DNA of 64,000 bases, from the NCBI GenBank assembly GCA_003255065.1, contig QAOA01007551.1, positions 547,845 to 611,844 on the forward strand, in the 5' to 3' direction. Below, in pieces: positions 34,320 to 46,208 of this stretch (position 1 is the first letter of the stretch; each line of letters starts with the position of its first letter). The stretch is from Cercis canadensis (Eukaryota > Streptophyta > Magnoliopsida > Fabales > Fabaceae). The notes under the pieces were generated by a model. It made no database searches. It had not been told where the DNA came from and saw nothing but the letters and a program-made list of their open reading frames with translations. The position numbers and the translations under genes were made by a program.

Positions 34320-34610
34320 TGCAGATGACATCCTTAACTAAACGTGGCATGGATGTTTTAGATATGTGCAATATGTGGCACTGAGGCTGAAACCACGGTG
34401 CATGTTTGTATGAATGTGGTCTCCATGAGAAGATTAGAGTGAGCTGCGCCAGGAGCATATCAGTGATAGGGGAGACATTTCTTGTAGCTTGCAGTGGCCT
34501 TCTACTGTGTTTTATACGGTAAATGTTAATGCTTGGATCTCTGATGTGAATGGTGGTATTGGTGCAGTAATAAGGGATAGGGAAGGCAATCTTGTGACCC
34601 GTAGAAAGTG
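34320..34610 (+). pseudogene. LINE-type zf-RVT and RNase H fragment
   Basis: Plus strand reads ICAICGTEAETTVHVC (the zinc-binding C-x2-C motif of zf-RVT regions) and then, in another frame, VNVNAWISDVNGGIGAVIRD, the start of the plant LINE-type RNase H domain. Only these two short pieces remain, with frame changes between; broken at about 34610. Confidence 0.55.
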
Positions 34611-34796
34611 GAAGAATGGAGGGATTTCAAGTTACTGGTACCATTAGGTTCATTTGAGATGCACTTGGAACGTGATGTTAGAAACATTTATTTGGCCGCC
34701 TTAATCATGGTTCGTTTCACTTTACTGGCACAGGTCTCTAAATTCTTACGAACTTCAACATCTAGATACACACATGCGGGTTTCATTCGTAGGATT

Positions 34797-35087
34797 TGTA
34801 AATCTAACAGCAAGAGAAGAATGAAAGAAGAAAGAACAGTTCTGCAGAAGATAGAAAACCAGAAACGAGAAAGAGAGAGCAGAGAAAATGAATATAGACA
34901 GAAAGTTGTGAACTATTCTCAATTAATAGCATACTGAACCTTACACAATATATAGATAGCCAAGTAACTAATTAATTTAACTGACCTATAGCTGTCATAC
35001 CAGCTATCTAACTAATTGCCAGATCAGCATAACTATCTGTTGTTAACTGTTAATGCTAATCTGGTGCTTTTGCTACTATCTTAACAT
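34797..35087 (-). repeat. 3' LTR of minus-strand copia element (family B)
   Basis: On the minus strand it starts tgttaagatag and ends gttagatttaca, 291 bp. A polypurine stretch (ttgagggagaa, minus strand) lies just outside at 35088-35100. Related LTRs occur at 57025-57284 and 63219-63953. Confidence 0.9.
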
Positions 35088-36221
35088 TCTCCCTCAAACT
35101 CAATGGTCTGGGAAGAACTGCGAGTTTGGAACGGAGCTGTAGAAAAGAAAAGGCAGAGAGAGCCTTGGTGAAGACATCAGCCACTTGATCAGAAGAAGGA
35201 ATGTGTCTAATAATCAATGATCTATTGAGCACTTTTTCACGAATAAAATGACAGTCAATTTCCACATGCCTTGTGCGTGAATACAGAATAGGATTCGCCG
35301 CCAAGTAAGTGGCACTCAGGTTATCACATAGAAGTAGTGGAGGTCTGAACAAAGACACATTCAGCTCCTTAAGTAAAGATTGAACCCACAGAAGTTCAGA
35401 GGCAGCATTTGCAAGGGCTCAATATTCAACATCTGTGCTTGATTTGGACACAACTTTCTGCTCACCTGAACACCAAGAGACAAGATTGCAACCAAAGACG
35501 ATACCATGACCACTAGTGCTGCCATAATCATCAGGACACCCAGCCCAGTAAGAGTTAGAATAGGCAAGTAATTAAGGAAAAATCTTCACTAGGCTTAAGG
35601 GACAAACAAAAGTTGAGGGTGCCCTTTAAGTAATGCAGTAGAAGTTTGACAGCTTTAAAGTGTTCATCAATAGGAGAACTCATAAATTGGCAAAGTCTAT
35701 TAATTGGGTAAGAGATATCACGTCTTGTGATGGTACAATATTGCAAGGCTCCTACAAAGCTCTCGTATGGAGATGAATCAGATAAAGGAATACCTTGTGA
35801 AGCATAGGGCACCTGAGAGCCGACCATAGGTGTGGGAAGAGGTTTTGATGCAGTGAGACCAGCTTTGTGAAGAAGATCAATAATATACTTAGTCTTTGAC
35901 TGATGAAGACCAGCAGCAGACCAAGTAGCTTGCACACCCAGGAAGTAATTAAGTTGTCCCAGATCTTTCAAGGAAAATTGAGAATGTAAGGATGAGATCA
36001 ATTTTGTAACCAAATTGAGATTAGAACCAGTGACAATGATGTCATCAACATACACTAGTAAGTATATAACATCATGAGCAGTGTTGTAGACAAATAAGAA
36101 ATTCTCTAAAATAGTGCAAATAAATCCCCAATGTAGTAGTGCAACTTTAAGTTTAGTAAACCAAGCTTTGGGGGCCTGCTTCAAACTAAAAAGAGTCTTC
36201 CTCAAGCGGCATGCATGATTA
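35088..36221 (-). pseudogene. copia family B pol, RNase H and C-terminal RT
   Basis: Minus strand from 36221 reads CRLRKTLFSLKQAPKAWF, the catalytic-site signature VYVDDIIVTGSN and LGQLNYFLGVQ of copia reverse transcriptase. A frameshift near 35560 leads to RNase H remnants, and then LLCDNLSATYLAANP, HVEIDCHFIREK and QVADVFTKAL close the polyprotein. The N-terminal RT half lies at 39040-39433, separated by a CACTA insertion. Indels and stops make it non-functional. Confidence 0.9.
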
Positions 36222-37073
36222 GGACAACAGAAGAAATAGGCATTTTCTCACAGACAAAATCTGTGAGAAAATGCTCAAAATTTTGTGAGAAACAAGTTTC
36301 TCACGGATTTGGAGGCGTGAGAAAAACCTTAAGACAAACCAAATTTCTCACAGACTTTTATTCCATTAAAAAATTTCTCACAGACTTACTTATGACATGA
36401 GAAATATTGAACAAAAATTTCTCACATAATTTCTCACGAATTTTTGTTCCTCAAGTTTTTTTTTTTCTTCTGATTTCTTGTATCAATACTAAAGAAATTA
36501 CAAAAAAAGAAAACAAAAATTCAAAGAAAAGTTAACAAAAAATTATATATTATGACGTTTAAACAAATTTTACAGAGTTTGATCTTAAACTCTACACATT
36601 TTACAATCGAAAAAAAATTAACTCAAGTAGTGATTACGATAAGAAACTAACTCTACATTGATTAAATTCCTCAACCTTAGAGTTAGAACAAAATAGAAAA
36701 ATCCTAACAAAATAAACAAATATAGAGGCAAATTTTCAGCTATTCTGCACTATAATTGATTTTTCCTAAGATTTGGTATAGAGTTGATAAAATTGCCTTC
36801 AGCACAAGCTACAATAATATGCTCCTAGTACCTTTTCCTTAACTTCTCAATTGACTTGTTAGTACCTTTTCCCCAGGTTCTCCTTGGGTAAGTGTCTACT
36901 TAGGACTACATATGAGCAACTGAGAATGGTCCACGAAAGCATAAGTCAAGTAAGGACAAACAATTCAAAGCTAATCACCAAAATATTTAGCAATGAGAAA
37001 AATTAGTGCAAAGGGGGATGTCAACACGGACACAGGGAGCCTTGAGCCATGTCCCAAAGTCGTGCTTCAAATG

Positions 37074-38542
37074 TGTTGAGTGGATTTTATATCTACTCTT
37101 TAGGTATCTTTAGCTTATTATTTTGTGTGTCTTGAGTAATTTGAGTAATTAATAATGTGTTTTTTCTACTTGGTGTAGGTCTTGTGATGATTTGTGGTTC
37201 AAAAGATGAAAAAATGCCAAAAACAAGCACATTGGAGACAGAGAGTAGGTGCCCCAACTCTCTAAAGCAAGAGCCTCAACGCCTGTAAAGCAAAAATATT
37301 TGATTTCCATCACATCCAGACACCCCTGCACTTATTGGTGAGAGGCCTAGCGCTCTTGGATAGGAAGTAGGTGCCCCTACGCCTCTACCCAAGCGCCTCA
37401 GCCCTTCATCTCGTGCACCAAACCTTTTTCCTCTACCCAGGCGCCCCAGCTCTTCTTCTTTGGTACCCCATCTCCCAAGAACATCCCCTTGGTCTAGAAG
37501 CTTAGCGCACCAGTGCTTAAACACGAGAGCCCCAACGCTTCTTGATTGAAAACTAGAGCACTTTGCACAGAGAGTAGGCGCTGCTGCACCCAAACCCAGG
37601 GGAAGTTGTGCCCGAGCTTATTTTTCATTATTAAGAGTTTTCTCTCCTATTTTAATTAGTACATTTATCCAGTAGTATAAAAGAGGACTCTAGGTATTAG
37701 ATTAAGGAGTTCTTTTCTAGACATTTTTTAGGAGAACAAGAGCAAGGCAATGATCGAAACAAGGATTTGTCACATAAACGATGGCTTCACTATCAAGTTT
37801 TATTCTTCTCTCTTCTCATCTATGCATGGCTAGATTATATTTTGTGATGTTCTTATTTTCTGCTATGAACTAATTTACTTTTCTAGGGCTACGATGTTGC
37901 TTAGCTAGGATGATTTGTGACTCTTTATTTCTTTAATTCAAGAACACCTTTATCAATTGTCATCTCCTTCTCAATTCTTTATGCCTCTAATTAACTGGCC
38001 ATTAATTAGTTGATTCGTTAATTGCAATGAAACCAGGAGATAATTTGTAATTCAAGAGCATAGAGATTTAGATCATAAATTCTATTAGGGATAGGAATAT
38101 ACCCTTATGATTTATGTAGCATTCAAAGAGAATCAAAGAACTTAAAGAATTTTTGGGTAGTTTAATTCACATAGGAATGTAGTGAATCGGTGATTAGAGA
38201 TATTTTTGCTTGACCTTGGGAAAGGCTTATGGATAAATTAGGACTCTTGGCTACCAATTAGGAAGATTGCTCTTGGTTAATGAATTAGGGATTGCAAATC
38301 AAAATAGCTATGGTGAAATTGGAAGCCCTAGATATTTCTCATCCACATTTAAACCTCTTTTACTATTCTTGCACTTTAGTTATTGCTCAATTTCAATTCT
38401 TGACTTTATTATTTGTCTAGATAAAATTAGAATACACTTAATTCTGGTACTTATTAGTTATAGTTTATGTGGGACAATACTCTACTCTCATTTTATTACT
38501 TGAAAATGATAACGTACACTTGCGTTAAAGTTTTACATGACA
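37074..38542 (+). repeat. Gypsy LTR within the CACTA element
   Basis: Begins tgttgagtggattttatatc and ends ttttacatgaca, with a TATA box (agtataaaagagg) at about 37672. It is followed by a primer site. It belongs to the same family as the LTRs at 54840-57015. Confidence 0.8.
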
Positions 38543-38546
38543 AGCT

Positions 38547-38566
38547 TTTGGCGACGTTGCCGGGGA
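38547..38566 (+). promoter_or_regulatory. Gypsy primer binding site
   Basis: ttttggcgacgttgccgggg resembles the tggcgccgttgccgggga site of Athila-type plant Gypsy elements. Confidence 0.7.
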
Positions 38567-38571
38567 CTGTG

Positions 38572-38772
38572 TGTATGTTATGTAAAACTCTAATGCAAGT
38601 GTACTTTATCATTTTCAAGCAATAAAATGAGAGTATAGTATCGTCCCATGGAGACTATGGCTAATAAGTACCAAAATTGAGTGTATTCTAATTTTATCTA
38701 CACAAATAATAAAGTCAAGAACGGATATTGAGCAATAACTAAAGTGCAAGAATATTAAAAGAGGTTTAAATG
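38572..38772 (-). repeat. Inverted copy of the Gypsy LTR end
   Basis: This is the reverse complement of 38345-38540 with several differences. It lies head-to-head with the LTR, separated only by the primer site. No Gypsy coding sequence follows. Confidence 0.8.
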
Positions 38773-39039
38773 CGTTCTGTTTCTCACAAAATTCTCATAA
38801 AAAAAATCCATATTTCTCATGAAGAACCTTTTCGTGAGAAAATTTCATTAGAAATTCAATTTTCTCACAGAAAAATTTTCCATAAGAAATTTTTGAGAAA
38901 ATTGAATTTTTGATGGAATTTTCTCATGAAAATTTTTTCTTATTGAATGCTAATCCCCAAGAATTCTAGGAGAATGCTGTGAGAATTTCTCACAGAATTC
39001 TGTTCTTCGTGAGAGATAGCATGTTTTCTTGTAGTGGGA

Positions 39040-39433
39040 AATTAAGGATGTTCAAAACCTTATGGCTACTTCATGTAAACTTCTTTTAACTCACCATTCA
39101 AGAAGGCATTGTTAACATCTAGTTGCTTAATGAACCAGCCTTTGGAGATGGCAATAGTTAAGACAATGCGAAAGGTGGATGGCTTGACAACAGGACAAAA
39201 GGTGTCAAAATAATCAACTCCATATGTCTATGTATAGACCTAAGCTACTAGCCGAGTTTTGTGTCTCTCTAGGGAACCATCTACCTTGTATTTGATCTTA
39301 TAGAGCCAGTGACAACCTACAATGTTCTTGCTAGGAGGACATGGTACTAGCTACCAGGTATGATTGGCTTGTAATACCTTATATTCAGTTGACATAGCTT
39401 CTCTCCAATAAAGCAATTTAGCAGCTTGTTCAT
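39040..39433 (-). pseudogene. copia family B pol, N-terminal RT half
   Basis: Minus strand from 39433 reads DEQAAKLLYWREAMSTEYK, then [50 protein letters not shown] and [18 protein letters not shown], in the order of the copia RVT_2 domain. There are at least five internal stops. Continuous with 35088-36221 before the CACTA insertion. Confidence 0.9.
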
Positions 39434-40571
39434 CATTACAAGAAAATATGTATTTTCCAACAGTAGACATTTTTAAACAAAATTTTGTTCCATTGGAATT
39501 CTTTTTAGAAAGGCAGGTGATTTTTTTTAAAAAAAAAAAAAATCCAATGGTATATTTTTTTAAATAACTTTTTAATTTTTTTTAATTTTTTTTGAACTTC
39601 CAATGGTATATTTCGTTGAAATTGTCAAAAAAATTATTTTTAGTGAAACACACCTTTTCACTAATGCATTCAAATATTTTAATTCTTTTTCAAATTCCAA
39701 CGCTATATTCCATTGGAATATACCGTTGGATTTCAAATTTAAAAGCCCTTTGTATTTCCCTCTTTCTCTTTTAATTTTCACTTCTTCTCCATCCAAATCA
39801 CTCTTCTTCTCTTCCTCTCTCTTCCCCGCCCCCTCCAAGCTTCCATTTCTAGTGGCATGCTCCATTTTCCAGTGGCTTCTCAATGGCATGCTCCCATTTC
39901 CGACATGATAAGTCTTGTGGCTTGATATCTCCTTCATTAGGTAAGTGTTTTAGGTACCCAATCCCCATTTCTCCCTTTTTACTTTGATTTGGGTTAATTT
40001 GTTGTAATTATTTTGTTTTAATTAGTGGATATTTAAGTTATAATAGCATGTAAAGTAGTTAGATAGCATAATTACAAATTGGATGCATGATTAGTTATTT
40101 AAGTTAGTATTTAAATTGAATCTGAAAATTGGTTGGCCAAATTGACAATGTGTGGATTTTATTTTGTTAATTTTGTTTAGAGGTTTTGATATATTGGTGG
40201 TTTGAGGTTGTTTTATTTTTATTAGGCATTTTTTTATGGAATATGGAATTTATGTACTCGTAAGGTGATTATTTCTGAATTTAAAAATAGAAAATATGGA
40301 TGATGTAAATTTTATTTTAGTTTAATTTCTTAAGTGCTTTTGATGTATGATGTTATTAGTTTAGATTTATAATTTTTTTAAATTTTTCTTTATATATGAG
40401 GTTTCCATTGGAATCCAGGAATTTTCTTAAGGTATACCCTATGATCAATTTCTCCCTAATATATTTCAGCTAGATGCAATGGAAATGGCTCAACCAAGAA
40501 TGCCTAATAACCCCAAACCCCAAAAAATTCATTTCCATTGTCCTTCACTAAAATTTTTGTGAATGCTATTG
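39434..40571 (+). mobile_element. 5' part of a second CACTA-like element
   Basis: Starts cattacaagaaaatatg, one base off the CACTACAAGAAAA terminus, next to the triplet cat. Subterminal motifs differ from the other CACTAs here: ccaa(t/c)g(g/c)tatatt in both orientations (39545-39735). A CT-rich leader (39770-39940) ends in a donor cattag/gtaagt. After an intron, an acceptor (atatttcag) at about 40470 opens a short exon reading MEMAQPRMPNNPKPQK. Cut at 40571 by the next element; no right end seen. Confidence 0.6.
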
Positions 40572-42326
40572 CACTATAAGAAAATAACAAATTTCTCATG
40601 GAATTTATCACGGAAGAAAAATCCGTAAAAAATTCTCATAGAAAAAATGTGCATTTCTCATGAAGATAGAAATTCTAGAAACCTCTCACTAATTTTGTCA
40701 CGGATGGACCTCTGGGAGAAAGTTCCATGAGAAACATGTGAGAAAAACCAAGAGAGAATGGCGGAAAGGTGATACAAAACTTTTCTCATAGTCGAAATCC
40801 ATAAGAACACCCTGAGAGTTGAAGGAAAAACTCTTAGAGGGGGTGAATAGGAGTTGTTAAAAATTGCTCATAAAAAATGAATTCAAATAAAAAATTTGTT
40901 TAAGAACTGGTTCTTACAAACTAGTTCTTAAAAACTAGTTCTATGCCAGATACCCGATTTGAATAGAGCAGAATAACTTAGCACATCAAAAAGAACAACA
41001 ACAGAAAATTATCCAGAGAAATAAAATATGAAGACAGAGAAGATTCACAAGTGTAAATAGCTCAAAATTAAAGAGATGAAGGGAAAGAGAATCTACACAA
41101 ATCTTTATAGTGGTTCAGCTTAAAATGCCTACATCCATTTCTCCCACAAATAGGGTTCCATTATTCTTCAAGTTTATTTGTCCAAACTTCTCCAAGCTTT
41201 ACAAGTTTATTTTTCCAAGCTTCTCCAAGCTTAACAACAAATTTATTTTTCTAAGCTTCTCCAAGCTTAACCATGGTTTTTGTTTCTCAAGCTCACCATG
41301 AACTCTCTCTCTCTAACTCTAGAGATCACTTTCATGGATTTCTCCTATAGAAATCCAAGATACAAAACTCAAGTGTTTTGTTGTAGCCCCAAGAAGAAAC
41401 TCTCTCAAAGAGTAGATATTTTACAATGAGAAACTTGAAGCATGAGAAGATGGCCGAGAGGAAGAAGAAGAGCAAAGCTCTCAACAATGGGTTCCTTCTC
41501 TCTTTATAATGTTTTTCTTCTTTCTTTACTTCATGCTTTCTCCGAAGCCTTGAAAGTCTTCTTTCTTTTTATTTGCTTTCTTGTGTTTTCTTTCTTGTGC
41601 ACGTGAGGACTTCACAAAAGGCTAGAAGAAAGTTTTCCCACTTGCTGACACAAGACCCATTATGCATTATGGTTTTTTGTCCTTTTGTGAGAAAAAGTCT
41701 TACTTTGTGTAAGAGGGTAGATAAACTTTTCTTGAAGATTGGACTTGACAAAGAGCACTTGAAAAAGGTAACCTTCCATTCTCTAAGAGTACAACTTTTA
41801 GTCAGATTGTAAAAAGGGAAGTTTGGCTGAAGAGTCCTCGACAAGCCTTGTCCACCTCAGCAAAGTTCGGAGCTCATCACACAGGCAAGAACTGGTTCTT
41901 AAGAACAAGTTCTGCAAGACTTCATTTCAAATTTGTTCTAGATAACAGCTTATAAACACAACATAGATTAATTGCAACAAGACAAACAACACATATAAGA
42001 GATAACAAGGCACAAGACATTATTGTTATCATCAAAATAGGATCAGAGACATGTGGAGCTAACACACCCAAGAGAACATGCTATAACCTTTATCACAAGT
42101 GTGTGTCCATGATAAAGGAAATTATGAGTTTTGGGACTCAGTTTCTCACGGACACAGAGTTTGTGAGCAATGGACACACACAATTTTGGGATGCATTTTC
42201 TCACGGATTTTGTTCGTGAGAATCAAAACGCACCATTTCACTAGATGCCTAGATTGGGGGAAATTTAGGCAGACTTTACTCATGGACAAAGGTCATGAGA
42301 AATCTGAAAATTTTAGCTCAACCCAA
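40572..42326 (+). mobile_element. 5' part of a third CACTA element, split by a solo LTR
   Basis: Begins cactataagaaaataac with subterminal tttctcac(g)ga repeats at 40590-40800 and again at 42140-42300. Between these is the solo LTR 40813-42064. The next CACTA end at 42327 stops it. Confidence 0.65.
40813..42064 (+). mobile_element. Solo LTR, 1252 bp
   Basis: Starts tgagagttgaagg and ends ggagctaaca. It is flanked by a perfect 5-bp duplication caccc (40808-40812, 42065-42069). It contains the cttagagggggtgaatagg phrase and repeats of aactggttctta. A 5'-truncated relative is at 51510-52362. Orientation is arbitrary because there is no internal region. Confidence 0.8.
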
Positions 42327-43324
42327 CACTACAAGAAAAATCATTTTTATTCAAAAATTTCTCACGGACAAAAACTCCATAAAAAACCACAATAGTTCTC
42401 ACGAATTTTCTCATGGCTTGTGACTGTTAAGATTTTCTCGTGGACTCTTTCATGGATTAAGTTAATTGTGAGAAAAATTCATGAGAAAATTAGTGAGAAA
42501 TGGTGTCCCAACAATATCCATAAATGTGTTTACTATTCTCATGAACACAGTCTGTGAGAACTTTCTCACAGCCTTAGCACTTTGTGAGAAAGTCTGTGAG
42601 AAAAGTGATGTGCATCGTTTCACTTAAAATTTGAATTTTAGGTCCATGAGAAATTCTGTGAGAAAATCTATTTATCATTTCCCTCAAGCGGCCGCATCCT
42701 CCATTTTCAATTTGAAAGAATTCTCTCTATCCTCCGTTCTCCACCCTCCTCTCTCTCTCCCCGGAGCAAATCAACACCATTTCAACTTCCAGAGCTTGGG
42801 TTTTGCATCGTAGGTCCTCTACTTCTAGTCTACCAATTCAAATTTCGTAGTTTCTGCTTATTGAGGTAAGTTCCTCTACCCATCTCTTATGTTTTATGGT
42901 TTATGCATTTTGTATGAGTAATTCTCTTTCAATTATTGTGAACATTATAAGATTTAGCTATTTAAAATGCTTATTGCTTATTTTAGATAGTGTAGGAGTT
43001 GTTTTAGATGTAGTTTAATAGTGTAAGTTGATGAATATTGAAATTGATAATGAAATATATATCAGTTGTTAAGATTAGGTAGAGAATTTTGTTATATGCT
43101 TGATGTTGAATAATTCTGAAATTTTTTATGAATGTTTTGAATGGTGTAGAAGTAATTTTGTAATTTTTTCTTATTGTTGTGTAAGTTTTTACCTCTACTG
43201 CTATGTAACTTTTCATGTTAGAATAAATTGTAATTTTCTAATTGTGTTTCGGTGTAATTGTGTGGGATTTTAAATTCCTGAAATGTTCAATTTTTATGGG
43301 AGACTTTGCCCAATTTTTGGTTTA

Positions 43325-43600
43325 TGATTTAGGGATTTAAGGTATAATGTTTAGCAGTTTAGGAATTTAAGGTTAAGGTTTTAAGGTTTAGGGGTTTTGT
43401 GTTAGGGTTTATAGGGTTTAGGGGTTTAGAGTTTAGGATTTGGGATTTAGGGTTTAACAGTTTAGGAATTTAAGGTTAAGGTTTCAAGATTTAAGGGTTT
43501 TGTGTTATGATTTTTTAGGGTTTATAGGTTTAGGATTTGAGGTTTAAAGTTTAGGATTGGATTTAAGGATTTAGGGGTTAGGGTTGGATTTATGGTTTAT
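43325..43600 (+). repeat. Degenerate telomere-like tract
   Basis: Dense variants of tttaggg and ggtttag in an intron of the CACTA gene. Two units of about 100 bp (starting agcagtttaggaattt at 43352 and acagtttaggaattt at 43457) are tandem copies. Confidence 0.8.
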
Positions 43601-43642
43601 TTCATTAATTTATGTTGAATTAACCCATCTTTTTTATGATAA

Positions 43643-43764
43643 ATGTCAGACCAGCCGAGGCATTCATCTTCGGCAGTTGGGTAGCCATCCATGAAGGATA
43701 AAGGCAAAGTTGTTGCTTGGCTTTCTCATACTGAGCCGGTCTTGCCTTTGATTATGCCAACCCC
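43643..43764 (+). pseudogene. CACTA gene, first coding exon
   Basis: ATG 43643 reads MSDQPRHSSSAVG, stop, then PSMKDKGKVVAWLSHTEPVL up to PTP, where a Tat-like LTR begins. Position after a leader and intron suggests the start of the transposase gene. Confidence 0.45.
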
Positions 43765-46208
43765 TGTAAGCACCATATTTTATCCGGGTGTTTTTCGTGC
43801 ATTAATAAAAATGATGATTTTTGAATAGATGAAAGCTCTTAATTTTTTATTATTGCTCTTTATATTTTTATTTGCGTATTTGTTATTTTTATTTGCGTAT
43901 TTGTAATAAAGAAAAATCTAGTCTTACTACCTTAGCCTAATCTATTGTTAATCTAGCCCATTTTTCTTTTATCTAGCCTATTTGGCCCATCCATCAAAAT
44001 TTAGATTTTTGCAAATAGTAAATAAATAAAAGAAAAGAGAGAATAAATTTTGTAGATAGAATTTTGCATCACTAGATCTAGGAAGACCAATGAGGGAGCA
44101 AGGACTGGATTTTCCTCACTCTCTATTGGTCCAAGTTTATGCACCTTATTAAGTAAATAAGTAATTTAAAAAGAAGAAAAAGAAAATTAAAAAAAAAAAG
44201 AGGAGAAGAAGGAGCTTGGGAGAAAGGAAGGGAACCAAAGAGAGAAAAATGTTTGAATCTCCATCAAATTTATTCTACAAGGGTAATTTTTACTCTAATT
44301 CTTTCATCCTTACTGTTGGATTTTTAATCCATGGTGATCAATTTGTCTATTTGTTGTTACGTGTGAATGATTATGTGAATTTCTAAATCATAGTGTAGTT
44401 TGATGAAGTTTGAGATTAATTCTTATGGTTCTAGGATATCATGGTGTTGGATTCCAAAATTTAAGTTTAATTTCTGATGTTGATATAGAAATAATTTTGA
44501 TTTTGGGACTTTGAGTTGTTTCTTTGATTGGTAATACTTGGTTTGGTAGTGGTTTATGCATTTTTGGATCTGTCAATATTTTCAGGCAACCATTGGTTTT
44601 TATTTTCCAAATGGAGCTATAAAGCTCTGCTTTTAGTGATTCTTGACTAATTAGAACTGGGAGACATTTTCTTCCTACATGTAAAAATTCAAAAACTAAA
44701 TTCATTTTCCCTTGCTCCCAATGTTTATTTCAATGTGACAGTTTTCCTACTATTTTGGGGCTGTCAGTCTTCCTGGCAACCCTCCGTTTTTATTTTCTCG
44801 ATGGAGCTACAGAGCTCCAATTTGTGTCATTCTTACTTTTTTAGTACCAGCAAGCATGTTTCTCTTATATATAAAAATTTCATGGCCAGATTCTCTTTCT
44901 CCTGCGCCTAGATTTTCTTTGAATTTGATTATTTTTCTACTATTTCGGGTCTGTCAGTCTTCTTTGGCAACCCTCGGTTTTTATTTTCTAGATAAAGCTA
45001 CAAAATTGTAATTTTAGTCATTCTTGCTGTTTTAGAACCGGGAGACATTTTCCTACTATGTGTAAAAATTTCAAAACTAAATTCGTTTCGTTTTCCCCTA
45101 TTCCCAGTTTTCATTTAAAAGTGGCTATTTTTTGGCACTCTCAAGTTGTCAGTTATCTCTGGCAGCATTCAGTGTTTTGTGTCTAGTTTAAGCTATAGAG
45201 CTCCATTTCAAGTTATTCCTCTATTTTTAGAACCAGGAGACATGTTTCTTTGTCATATAAAAATTTCAGACTAAAATTCGATAGCAAGCAATCCTAATTT
45301 TTGTCTAAAGTTTGCCCTACTTTCTGATCTGTCATGAGATTCTTTTCAACATTGTTTTGCCTACTTTGGGTACTGTTTTTGGACTATTTTGCTTGTGTTT
45401 TATTGTTGTCCCTGAGACATTTTTGAAGGTTGATTATGAATTGTGTTAAAGTTTTTTTGTACATCCTTGTCTTGTGTCGTTTTGAAGTATTTTCATGCGT
45501 CACTTTGCTTTGCGTGTTAGTAGATCCTTTTGCTTGTCCATGCTTAAACAATTTTTTTACATTTTTCCTTAATTAACACTTTTTTCTTGGCCTTATGAGC
45601 TCATTTGATAATTATGGTCAATAATATTTTTGAGTTTGGTTGTAAGTGACAACAAGCTAAAAGGCTCAATCCTGGAGCAAGGCAGAGCTAGAGACAAGAA
45701 GACTTTACCTTTGTTTTGTTTTATGTAACCATTTAAATTCACATAATGTAATTTGTAAACTCATGCATTGCACTCATTTAAGATATATATTTCTGCCTTT
45801 TAATCTTCACTTATCATGGGAGAATAGATCAAGTCTGATTCATTTATGGAATATCTTTGTTTATCTAACCTAGGTAAAGGTAACGCCACCCTGTAGGGCC
45901 CTTTATGCGTGAAATGGGTGAAAGGATTTAGGTCTCAATAGAGTTATCATGCATTGCACGTTTAAATTATCCATTTTTATTTTTGTCAAATATTCTTGTA
46001 ACGCTCTTATTATTTTTGGAATAAATAAAGTACATTTTTGGCCATATTATATTCGCACAATTAATTTTAGGTGACCGTCTTTCAAACGGGTGTTTAGGGT
46101 GCCTAACACCTTCCCCACACACAAATTGATTCTCGAACCCTCTCTAGTTTGCAAACCATTTTTAAATTCAAAATGGGTTTTCCAAATATTCCCCATTTTC
46201 TTAATATA
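43765..46208 (+). repeat. Tat/Ogre-like Gypsy LTR
   Basis: Begins tgtaagcaccatattttatcc. Near its end is ggtgtttagggtgcctaacaccttcc, typical of LTR ends in the Tat lineage. It is followed at 46209 by attggtagtgacttc, a degenerate form of the tggtggcgact primer site. It contains four ~190-bp tandem repeats (44570-45285). No gag or pol follows. Confidence 0.55.
44570..45285 (+). repeat. Four-unit degenerate tandem repeat in the LTR
   Basis: Each unit of about 190 bp carries gtcagt-like text, ggcaaccctc, gtttttattttc, gagctacagagctcc, gggagacat and a closing aaaatttcaaaactaaattc. Units start near 44570, 44762, 44950 and 45145. Confidence 0.75.

Larger units (their letters stand above)
36225..39036. 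mobile_element. CACTA element inserted in copia RT
   Basis: The right end is ttttcttgtagtg (reverse complement of CACTACAAGAAAA); the left end caacagaagaaat is a decayed version. The 3-bp duplication gga (36222-36224 and 39037-39039) fits CACTA elements, and removing the insert rejoins the RT reading frame. Subterminal repeats of tttctcac(g/a)ga in both orientations occur at 36240-36430 and 38780-39010. Length 2812 bp with no transposase; the middle is a Gypsy LTR. Confidence 0.85.

Noticed and set aside
37276..37593. Minus-strand ORF of 105 residues
   Set aside because: It lies inside the Gypsy LTR (37074-38542), where the GC-richer repeats keep frames open by chance.
38768..38772. aaatg at 37069-37073 and 38768-38772 as a target duplication of the Gypsy insertion
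   Set aside because: The right aaatg belongs to the inverted LTR homology itself, and the insert does not end in CA, so it is probably microhomology or chance.
39572..39937. Minus-strand ORF of 121 residues
   Set aside because: It is antisense to the subterminal repeats and CT-rich leader of the CACTA-like element.
43325..43600. True telomere or chromosome end
   Set aside because: The heptamers are degenerate and flanked by CACTA sequence on both sides; it is internal.
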